A DNA stretch of 64,000 nt from positions 558,001 through 622,000 of the forward strand of contig JAACJO010000020.1 of assembly GCA_013368445.1 (NCBI GenBank), given 5' to 3'. Shown here in pieces: positions 54,818-64,000 of this stretch. This stretch comes from Leucocoprinus leucothites (taxonomy: Eukaryota; Basidiomycota; Agaricomycetes; Agaricales; Agaricaceae). The position numbers and the translations under genes are program-made. The notes beneath the pieces are model-generated. The model was not told where the DNA came from. It did not search any database and saw only the letters and a list, made by a program, of their open reading frames with translations. Every line of letters starts with the position of its first letter. The first letter of the stretch is position 1.

Positions 54818-57426
54818 ATGGCAGACGGCAAGCGCGACGTGCAACACCCTCTTCTCTTTGAATGCGCATGGGAAGTCGCAAACAAAGTCGGTGGTATCTA
54901 CACCGTCATCAAAACCAAGGTTCCCGTCACTGTGGGCGAGTTTGGTGACCGATATTGTCTCATCGGTCCTCTTTCCTACAAGACTGCGCCTATGGAGGTT
55001 GAGCCAGAGGAACCTGCGGATGAGCATTTTGCTGCGACGTTGGAATCCATGCGATCGCAGGGTGTAAAGGCGCTTTATGGTCGCTGGCTTATCGAGGGTA
55101 ATCCACACGTCTTGTTGTTTGATACCAGCAGTATGTATCCTAAGCTTGATGAGTGGAAGGGGGATCTTTGGAATCTTGCTGGTATACCCAGTCCACCGAA
55201 TGACCATGAGACAAATGAGACCATTGTCTTTGGTTACCTCGTTGCATGGTTCCTCGGCGATGTACGTTGTCCTCTCTTACTCCGGTTTTTTTTTTGACAA
55301 TCATCACCACGTTCCAGTACGTTTCTCGTCAACTAACCACAGCTGTCATCGCCCACTTTCACGAATGGCAAGCTGGTCTCGCCATTCCACTCTGTCGCAA
55401 ACGTCATATCGATGTTACCACCGTTTTCACTACCCACGCAACTCTCCTCGGCCGCTATCTCTGCGCCGGTTCTGTCGACTTTTACAACAATCTTCAATAC
55501 TTTGATGTCGATCACGAAGCTGGAAAACGTGGTATCTACCACCGCTACTGTATCGAGCGCTCAGCAACTCACTGCGCCGATGTCTTTACCACCGTATCCC
55601 ATATCACCGCATACGAGAGTGAACATTTACTCAAACGCAAGCCGGATGGTGTACTCCCGAATGGCTTGAATGTCGTCAAGTTCCAGGCTATGCATGAATT
55701 CCAGAATTTGCATGCGACGGCAAAGGCGAAGATTAATGAGTTTGTCAGGGGTCATTTTTATGGGTATTATGATTTTGATTTGGAGAATACGTTGTATATG
55801 TTTACGGCGGGGAGATATGAGTATAGGAATAAGGGTGTGGATATGTTTATCGAGTCGCTTGCGCGTAAGTTTCCATTCGTCTAGATGATGATTGTTGTTG
55901 TTGACTGGGGTGTTTAGGTCTTAATTATAAGTTGCAGAAAGCTGGATCGAACGTGACGATTGTTGCGTTTATTATCATGCCAGCTGCGACACATTCATAC
56001 ACTATCGAAGCTCTCAAGGGGCAAGCTGTCACGAAACAGCTTCGCGATACTGTCACCGAAATTCAAAATCGCATCGGCCAACGTCTATTTGACCACGCTG
56101 CTCGCTTCAACGGGTGCGTCCATCCTCAATCTTATCTCACATCATTTTAACCACGCATTTCTTCTTAGTGACATGAAAGCTATCCCGACGCCCTCTGAAC
56201 TTCTCTCTGACGAAGACCAGATCCTTCTCAAACGCAGGATCTTTGCACTCAAACGCAACTCTCTCCCACCCGTGACGACACACAACATGGCCGACGATCC
56301 CAATGACCCGATTCTCAATCAAATTCGTCGTGTCAAGTTGTTCAACAACGCTCATGACAGAGTGAAGATAGTTTTTCATCCTGATTTCTTGAATAGTAAT
56401 AATCCGATTTTGAACTTGGATTATGAAGAGTTTGTGAGAGGTTGTCATTTGGGTGTGTTCCCGAGTTATTATGAGCCGTGGGGCTACACCCCTGCGGAGT
56501 GTACTGTCGTGCGTTGTCGTTTTGTTCTTGACCGTATCGTGAATAGGCTCACTTTTTTTACCAGATGGGTATTCCGAGTGTGACCACCAATTTGTCTGGA
56601 TTTGGTTGTTTCATGCAAGATCTCATTGAACACCCCGAAGACGAAGGATGTTATATCATCGACAGGCGTATGCAATCCATCGAAGATTCAGTCAATCAGC
56701 TCACAGATAGCATCTTTTCATTCACTCAAAAAACGCGTCGGCAGCGAATCAACCAACGTAATCGCGTTGAACGGCTTTCCCCCCTTTTGGATTGGAAGAA
56801 TTTGGGGATTGAGTATAGTAAAGCGAGGCAGTTGGCGTTGAGGAGGGCGTATCCTGATGCGTTTTATGCTGGAGAGAGTGGTGGTGCGATGGGTGAGGGT
56901 GAGGAGATTAGTTGGGATGATGCGTTTGGGGCTGGGCATACTGCTGTTAATGGGGAAGATGAGCACGAGGCGAGGATGATGGGTGTGTTTGGAGCTGGGA
57001 TGAGTATGCCTGCGTCGCCGAGGTTGAGGGGAGCGGCTACGCCTGGTGATATTGGGACCTTGACTGAAGATGTGAGTGAACATCAAGCTTTTAGTGTGCA
57101 AGGTGCTGACGGGTTTGTGTGAATAGATGCAAGCCCTGGCGACGAGTGATTATAGAGGCTATGGATGGGGCGGACATGTAGATGAAGAAGATTCGTATCC
57201 TTTGTACGTCCTTCTCTTGCAGTTATTACTCACAACTTATCATTTCACGTTCGATAGCCCACTTGTGATGAAAGTCAGGTCGAGATCGGGTTCGGTGCGT
57301 AGTGGAGCGTCTACGCCGGGTGGAGGGGCGTTTAAGAGTTTGAGTGAGGGGGATTTGAGAAAGGCGAATGCGGCATTGAAGTTGAGTCAGGTTGAGGGTG
57401 AGAATGGGGAGGTTAATGGACGATGA
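54818..57426 (+). CDS. Glycogen [starch] synthase (GT3 family)
   Basis: Cytosolic UDP-glucose-dependent glycogen synthase of the GSY type. ATG at 54818. Exons: 54818-55261, 55318-55864, 55918-56113, 56169-56508, 56565-57071, 57127-57203 and 57258-57426. N-terminus [20 protein letters not shown] holds the Lys/Gly-rich donor-site motif. [37 protein letters not shown], and the catalytic Glu region [16 protein letters not shown] (near 56462-56506) all match the family, as does [16 protein letters not shown]. The Arg cluster [19 protein letters not shown] is the glucose-6-phosphate-responsive segment. The C-terminal Ser/Pro-rich tail ([18 protein letters not shown]) offers sites for inhibitory phosphorylation, as in yeast Gsy2. 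No lesion seen. Confidence 0.93.
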
Positions 57427-60348
57427 GGAGCTTGTGTCGAAAAGTATTTTTTTTGGTGGGGGGGGGGGAATGTGAGTTTGGGATATATGCTTTTTTTGGA
57501 CAAAGGTTTGTTTGGATATTGCGCTATGGACGATTGATTTTTTTTTTGTCGTGATAATGTTATGTGATGAATATAGACTTTTTTCTTTCTTTCTTCGTTT
57601 GATGACGAGTCTGGAGTTTGTTATGTGAAAAAGACGACGAGGATGGAGGTGGAGATCGATATCGACATGACACAATGTCAGGTCCTGGGTGGTTTCGGGA
57701 GAAAGAGCTGGTTCTCTTTGGAAGACACGGCCTTTGTGGATGTTCGTTCGTTACGGGCACAGGCACCTCCCTGTACCGTTGTTGGGATAATCGTTCTCCG
57801 AGTGCCGTGTTTTCATCAGGAGTAAGGTGGCACGCATCCCAACTTGGGGATGGTAAAAAAAGCGATTTCCCCTAGTCATCGTGTCGTGTCGTATGATGAC
57901 TGCGTTGGTGGTCCTGACAGTGGGTGTGGAATATAAGCTTGAGCCTAGGCTCCATTCGAAGTCTAGTATGTACTTTTAGTTTTCTTGAATGGTCGCAGAG
58001 GATTATCATATTTTTCAAGTTCGACGCTGATAGCATTTTCCGCCTTATTTTTGATATGTATGACTCTAACTTGAACACACTGAGTTGTGCATTGGCATTC
58101 GATACTCGAGCGACCTGTATTTGGAGCAGAGGGGGCTTTGTAAGGAGTACCGGGGAGATCGAGGGGCCGTGGTTTCAAAGACAGAGCGAGCTGAGGGGCT
58201 TTTGTGACGTTGAATAGCTACTGGAACAGGGACGGAGGTAGATGGTGATGGTGAGAAAAGGGGAGGGGGTTTATCGTACTGAGTGAATCGTAGTCATTGT
58301 TCTGTCATTTTATGCGGGCGTACTGGCTGAAGGGCTTGTATAAACGATCTCGTCTGAAAAAAGGTAAAGGTGAGAAGTGGGATAAAGCATTCATGGATAC
58401 ATAAACAATGAGGGAAGGCTTTAGCGTCTCCACGTTTGGTGAAACGGGAGAAGAATTCTACAGTGTATGACTAGGATTGGGGATTAAAGCCTCCGAGATC
58501 AGTGTAGTGAGTCAGAGTTTGAGATCATATTTATTAGTGATAAGCTGTTTTTTTCCTCGAATAAAGACGTACATAAAGTCTCTGATGTTTTCGACTCGCA
58601 GACCACATGAATACCTTCAGGGCTTTCAGTTTGATTCTCAACCAGTGGAGAATAAAGTGCAAATTGGTCGAGAGTTTGTTACTTCCAATCATTCGTGTAT
58701 ATGAACAACTCGGATGAACAATGTTAAGTGCACGATCAAGGTACCGACATGTATGAGCTTATTGGTATCCCCGTGTGTTGTGGCGCTTGTTCCATGAGGC
58801 GTCATCTCGACAGATCCATCCTTGTCAGCCCGAGTACATGTTTCCCGGTGAAGAGATTGATCACCGAGGTTGGATCTGATCCCATTTTCTTGGAAAATGA
58901 ACCCGATACCAAGTCCTCCCCGGAAGCTTGAAGGCGAGTGAATCTGCGATCCGGGTCGAGGCATTGATTGGAGCCGTAGTAGAGTATTTCGAGATCCCGG
59001 AACCTCGAAGCCGGTGATAACGGGACACTCGTATGTTCGGAACTCGGGTACGAAGGATAATAGATACAGACAACAGCCGGAGCTCGTCAACAGGTTTAGG
59101 TGAAGATGGATCTTGCTACCGGAACATGATATATAACCTGCTTATTCCTCTGAGAAAGACTTGAATGAAGGGAATCTAGATGCGCTTGGATCGGATGCAA
59201 AAGGGAATGTGTAGAGGATGGGGACTGAGATCTCGGAACTAGCTTGATACTACTTGCGGGCCTGAGAGCTGTTGTTTTTCTTCTAGGAGATAATATTGTC
59301 GAGTCCGATGGAAATTCCTCGTCTCGAACGTAGTACGTTGACTGCGAGAAATCACTGCAGATACCATTCTGTCGAGGTGCGGAACATGTTTGGTCAAGGT
59401 GTAAGCCGGGTTCACTTACCAAACTTAACACTTTAAAGTTTCGGAGTTAGATAAAACAAAAGGGAGCCGAAGCAAGGCTGAAGATAGAGTTCCCCGGCCA
59501 AAATGACTCTCATCTTCACACGGTCACTTGCAAGGTGTTACCAGGCACTGTCGTCCTCTCAGTCTCTTTCAACTTCAACCAAAGTCGACGTAATTCATGC
59601 ACGTTAAACAGAAGGTCGAGAAGCGATTTCTGGCACGAGCGGCTTTCCAGGTCTTTCATCATACCATCTGACGCACCGTTCCGAAGCTCCGCCTGTCGTC
59701 CTCCTACATCCGATATGATACCGTCTTGAATACCACTCCTTCGAATCTAAGGAGACTGTTAGGAGTGTTATCCTATGTACCGAGTTCTGCCATCTCTCGA
59801 AAAGGTCATTTGATTTCATCCGCCTCGAACCAGCGATCACAAAAATATAGTTGCCCTCGATTTACTCGAAAACCCCGAAACTTTGAACGATGATTCTCAG
59901 TCTTGAATTTCATGGTATTTACCGCATTTCCTCTGACTCTACCTCAAGCGCAACTTATGTGCTCACGACTTTATAATAAGATCCCACCCAAGTAGCCACC
60001 ATCTCCAATGCCTATAACTCATGTACAAGATACTATCCAGATATGTGAAGCCGTTGGTTATAGCCCAGGTGCTGTTGGTTTGACTCTATTTGAATCCATT
60101 CATCACGATGGTTTCAGTGGCGGCTGTAGTGCTCTGATTCACAGCACGACAATGAGCAATTTATAGTTCTATAACAGCAGACAGAAGCCATCACGTATGT
60201 TATTCGTTCTAATTGGATCTTCTGGGTTGTCACTGGCCGTGGTATTGGAGCTGTATGAACTGCACATAGTACCTTATGCGCAGTTGTGGTGGCCAAGCAT
60301 ATATATAATGCCTGTAGCATACAGAAGCCCAACTAATACTCAAAGGCG
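57427..60348. other. Large intergenic region, nothing firm
   Basis: A 2.9-kb region with a G-run and T-runs just after glycogen synthase (57450-57555). Short ORFs on both strands (for example 59090-58689 minus, 59431-59096 minus) have no motif, no splice-like borders and biased Ser/Arg content. No tRNA-like fold was recognised by eye. A small gene could be missed here. Confidence 0.4.
60302..60308 (+). promoter_or_regulatory. TATA box of the DUF6533 gene
   Basis: TATATAA lies 41 bases before the ATG at 60349, at a normal core-promoter distance for a short 5' UTR. Confidence 0.45.
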
Positions 60349-61966
60349 ATGGATCCTGTAACGCTCTCCGCAACAAGTTCCCAGGCATTAAAGATCGAAG
60401 TACGTGTTGAACGATTGTCATTCCTTTTAATGTGATCGTTAATCTCTATCTCCAATGCAGTACATGGCAAGTGAGGTGCATAATGACTTAACCCATTATC
60501 AACATTACTTACGTTTTATGCAGCGGCCCTCTGGATAGTGGTGATCTCGGAGTATATCTGCTCAGTGTTTCAGGAGGTCATTATACTAAATATTGAGGTG
60601 TTCGATTGGGATCCCAGTCTGATTTCATTTCCATTGTAGATCAATTACATATGGAAGGGCTTGACATGCAACCTTGTCAATATCATATTCTTCACCTGCA
60701 GATATACTCCATTCCTAAGTTTAATCTTGGGGGTGGTCGGTAAGTCCTGTAGCTTCAAGTGTCCTTCGTACTCAATTTTGTATCAGGAAACCATACAGCA
60801 ATGAACGTATGCCTCGATTACTCAGGTCATTTCAAGATGAAGTAGGCTCACCTCACACTTGTAGGACACGAGATGCATCGTCGGGTATAACATGTCCATT
60901 TGTGAGCCTTTCCTACTACCATTTCCTCCGTGAATATTGTTCACCCACACCACGATGGGTCCGGGGACAGGGGTAGCCGCTATTGGACTAACCTCCGCTG
61001 AGTGTAAGTTACCTTGACATCTTCCACCCAACCTTCTCTCAATATGATCTTGTTTCTAGTGTGTTTCATTTTTCAGGCGTATGTCTTGTGGGGAGAATCC
61101 CGCAAAGTGACTATATTCCTATCCCTATTAACTCTCGTACGAATCTCCAATAAAGATCTCAAAGCCCATCTCTACTAATAAATTCCTTCCAGGGATTGGT
61201 GACGGGAATCACGGTGGTCATGGCATTCGATACGGTTCACAGACAGTCAGGTGCTTTGAAATCTGGTTATTCCATGCTGACAGGAAGTGCCTAATAATCA
61301 TTTCCCAGTAAATCCGGGCATCCCAGACGCATTTCTCTCGAGCCTCTCCTTCACACGATGTGTCATAATGGCGAGCAAAGAAGAGCCATCAACTATGGAG
61401 ATGATATATGCCATCGTCCTAGCCACCGGCACAAGTAAGGTACTCTTTCGTCATATAATACTCCGCACGTAATTTAATAATTGCAGTTGTCACCACTATG
61501 ATAACATGGTCAAGGGCAAGGCGGTATCGTGGTACAACAAGTCACATACTGCTGTTGTTACACAGAAACTCCGTGATTTATTTCGTACTAAATCTATGTT
61601 AGTTTCCTAGGGGCCCGTTTTACATTAGACATAGCTGACCGTCGATATAGGCGTTGCATTGCCTATTTTCTCCATCGGTACAAGAGTTGAATTTATTCAA
61701 CCAGCATTAGGACAGTCAGTATTGATCCATTCTTGTCAGATTATTGTGATAACTAACTCGTACTTAGTTGCGGATGTGCAATATCGAGTGTCGTGGCAAG
61801 CCGGATGATCCTTGCACTCAAAGCATGCAATGATCAGACAACCACTACCATCCTTTCTCCAATCTGGTTCAAGCAGGTCTTCTCTGCGAGCTCCGGCGAC
61901 TCGGAGGACTCGGGCATAGCGTATAGACGAGAAAGTCTGAGCAATGCGAGTTCAATAGGTACATAA
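60349..61966 (+). CDS. DUF6533-type seven-helix membrane protein, second gene
   Basis: ATG at 60349 (MDPVTLSATSSQALKIE). The gene is cut into about ten short exons by ~50-nt introns. The DUF6533 core chains as ALWIVVISEYICSVFQE, then across an intron INYIWKGLTCNLVNIIFF and TCRYTPFLSLILG. Later exons give AYVLWGESRKVTIFLSLLTL (near 61078-61137), GLVTGITVVMAFDTVHRQS, RCVIMASKEEPSTMEMIYAI, VTTMITWSRARRYRGTTSH and NSVIYFVLNL. The last exon reads CGCAISSVVASRMILALKAC and ends at TAA 61964-61966. The layout equals the minus-strand gene at 9.6-11.4 kb but the sequence is far diverged. Function unknown. It runs toward the ornithine carbamoyltransferase gene, leaving only ~150 bp between the two stops. 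Confidence 0.7.
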
Positions 61967-62120
61967 CAGCTCCCTTTATATTCGACGTCACTCGGGCTTA
62001 ACTTTACATTCAGTCTAACTGTCCCCTTAGCGAAAGATCGAGGGCAAAGAATCCTTGATGTAGTTTTGTTTGCCACCTTTGCAAGATCTGTAGTCATGTT
62101 AGACACGCCTTCCAAAAAAC

Positions 62121-63427
62121 TCAAAACTCTTTTGAGTTAGTGGATTTTCCAGGCGCTACTCCCTCATTCAGGTTCCATTTTCCAAAGAGGAGACTAGGGG
62201 AGAATGTACACATCAGAACAGGTTCATATGACAGTGAAATTGTCCTATACTTACTCAAAGAGAGCCATGATCGTCCATTTACGGTTATCGGCCTCGGGGT
62301 ATACGAGTGATCGAGGGCCGAAGAAGACCTAAGGAACAAGAATTCAAGGTTATGCCAAAGAATTGAGCGAACCCGACGGACCTCGTCGTCAACCTCATGC
62401 GATTTCCTTGGAAGGCAATGGAGGAACTGCCAGTTGGGCTTTGCACCACCTTCTTTACAAAGTTTCTCCGTCACTTGATAGCCTTCGAAGGCTTTCAAGC
62501 GTTCTTCCTTCTCGGCCTCTTGGCCCATAGAGATCCTAATGGTGGGTTAAGTAAATGATTTGGCAATTCGCCAGCTCTGAAAGGATACTTACCAAGTGTC
62601 AGTAATGACGACATCAGCGTTGTGTACAGCTTCTTTGGGATCCGCGGTCCACATGATCCCCTTGTCGCACTCAAGCTCTACAACTCGATCCCAGACTGCA
62701 GGTGGGGCACGATACTTCTCGGGACTGGCAACTTGGAGCTTATGACCGAGGCGAGGGTAGGTCACAAGCATGTCATGGAGGACATTTGCGGAATCGCCAA
62801 CGTAAGCAACGGTCAAAGGAGGAAGCGGAGGAAGGAGGCCTGCGGGTGCCTGTGGTGTTTTGGGGTCGAAGAGATGGCGATGCTCATGGAGTGTGAGCAA
62901 ATCTGCAAGTATTTGGGTAGGGTGCCAGTACGACGATAAGGCATTGAGGACAGGCACAGGTGAGTATTTTGCTAATTCCTGGATTCATTGTCGGGTGAGT
63001 AAACATTTGTGAAGAGGATATAAATAGATGTTCTAACCTCGATCTCTGCATGTTCACCAACTCGAGCAAAAATACCTTGACACATTCCTCCGATGACACG
63101 AGCAGTGTCGCGAGGAGACTCATTGACGCCCAACTGAATATCTTCACGACCGAGGAAGAGTGCGCGACCACCCAGGAGCACAGAGCTAGTCTCAGCTGCG
63201 AGACGAGTACGGGTACTGCGTTTTGAGAAGAGAAGAGCAATTGTCTTGTTAAACAAGGACTGCGGGGGAAGACGGAGCTTGGCATCCTTCGGGCGAGTAC
63301 CCTGAGGCTCAAGCCATGGCAAAGACTGTTGTTTGAGAGCGTAGGAATGTGCGAGGACACGATTGATCTGGGCTGGGGTTAAGTCAGCCAGAGTCATAAG
63401 ATGGGGGACTACACGAGTTGCGGCCAT
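62121..63427 (-). CDS. Ornithine carbamoyltransferase
   Basis: Mitochondrial enzyme of arginine synthesis: carbamoyl phosphate + ornithine to citrulline. ATG at 63427 ([20 protein letters not shown]). Exon 1 ends with GEHAEIE, exon 2 begins [24 protein letters not shown] (near 63230) is the carbamoyl-phosphate loop, [16 protein letters not shown] gives the conserved [18 protein letters not shown] and DVVITDTW lie in the ornithine domain, and HCLPR (near 62415) holds the catalytic Cys. The last intron (donor GTAAGT at about 62253, acceptor CCTAG near 62185) replaces an apparent early stop, joining MALF to [16 protein letters not shown] and ending at 62121. The N-terminus is short and poor in acidic residues, compatible with mitochondrial import. 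Confidence 0.93.
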
Positions 63428-64000
63428 GGTCAACCTGTAGAAGAGGTAAAGTCCCGAAGGTTTATATAGGAAGAGAGGAAGAAATGTACACCGAGTCAGG
63501 AAACGAAGCTTCCAAACTTGCTGACCCCTTCTCAGGTTAAATTGTGAAAATGATGCATGTGGCTAATGTCATGTGACCTGTGGCTAGGGTCGAGATTCTG
63601 CCAAGGGAACGCTGGGCGCTGAGCACTTACTGAAGCTTCAAACTAGTGCCCGTGCGGCGTACATATCAACAAATTAGGAGTGTCGATACAGGTCAAGAAA
63701 TACTCAGTTGGCCAACAGAGCAACTCGAAAACTAGTGAAGAATTGCATCCCCATGGTCATAACTCGCCCCACAACCGGCCAAACCCATTAACCGACGCCT
63801 ACAACTGATTCTTCCATACACAAAGCCTACAAATGTCTTCCCGTCTCCAGGGCCATCTCTTTCCTTCCATACAAACATCGTTTCTATGCGCTCTCCCGAT
63901 TTTAAAGCTGCAGCAGTTTTCTCTCGTTGAATTTCGAAGGGAATCCATGGAAATCAAATATGCATTTGCCGATACGCCATTCCTTGCATGACTACTGTTT
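63428..64000. other. Intergenic, upstream of ornithine carbamoyltransferase
   Basis: About 570 bp, with TATATAG near 63460 just above the start codon on the minus strand (reads CTATATA), a plausible TATA box. No gene is seen up to the window end. Confidence 0.4.

Noticed and set aside
57427..60348. Several ORFs of 70-130 codons between glycogen synthase and the DUF6533 gene
   Set aside because: Compositionally biased, no motifs, and no pair of splice sites linking them into a longer protein.
61834..62124. Minus-strand ORF overlapping the last exons of the second DUF6533 gene
   Set aside because: It is antisense to exons that carry the family C-terminal signature.
62251..62253. In-frame TAA read as the end of ornithine carbamoyltransferase
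   Set aside because: The TAA is part of a GTAAGT donor. Splicing to the CCTAG acceptor near 62185 extends the protein with a family-like LLFGKW tail.

Overview
The window looks like nuclear DNA of a filamentous basidiomycete, probably an agaricomycete. Genes lie on both strands and are split by many 45-70 nt GT-AG introns. The content includes an Argonaute, a CAP59-type mannosyltransferase, DUF6533-type seven-helix proteins, a HAD-like terpene cyclase family and expanded small GTPase families. The assignment rests on reading protein motifs by eye; no database was searched.

Layout. 1-9.4 kb is conserved 'core' DNA: the 5' part of an Argonaute gene (-), a PTC7-like PP2C phosphatase (+) and a CAP59-like glycosyltransferase (-). 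9.6-17 kb holds a DUF6533 membrane protein (-), a stretch with only fragmentary coding signal, a delta-12 type desaturase (+) with an apparent 1-nt lesion, and an unknown ORF. 18.3-26.3 kb is a cassette of GTPase A (+), ankyrin/multi-helix membrane protein (-) and GTPase B (+), and 44.1-51.2 kb is a diverged second copy of it. Between the two copies lie a delta-9 desaturase with a C-terminal cytochrome b5 domain (-), a cytochrome P450 (-), and two tandem copies of another block (about 31.9-37.0 and 37.35-42.3 kb). Each copy of that block carries a drimane-type HAD/class II terpene cyclase and a decayed TMEM19/DUF92 gene. At 51.6-54.7 kb are a truncated third GTPase B tail, a P450 relic and an intact third TMEM19/DUF92 gene. 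Core genes return at 54.8-63.4 kb: glycogen synthase (+), a second DUF6533 protein (+) and ornithine carbamoyltransferase (-).

How it fits together. The P450 and the terpene cyclases look like a small sesquiterpenoid cluster; the DUF92 proteins could be prenyl-phosphate kinases feeding it (inference). The relics at 51.6-54.7 kb suggest that a larger unit (GTPase cassette, P450, terpene cyclase, DUF92) was duplicated and then eroded unevenly. The GTPase A / ankyrin-membrane / GTPase B trio keeps order and orientation in both copies and is the best candidate for an undescribed functional module. A 656-bp transposon-like insertion with perfect 41-bp inverted repeats sits in only one copy of that cassette.

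Most intron boundaries were placed by reading frame and motif continuity. Two apparent frameshifts are at or beside short runs of one base, so sequencing error has to be excluded before they are treated as biology.
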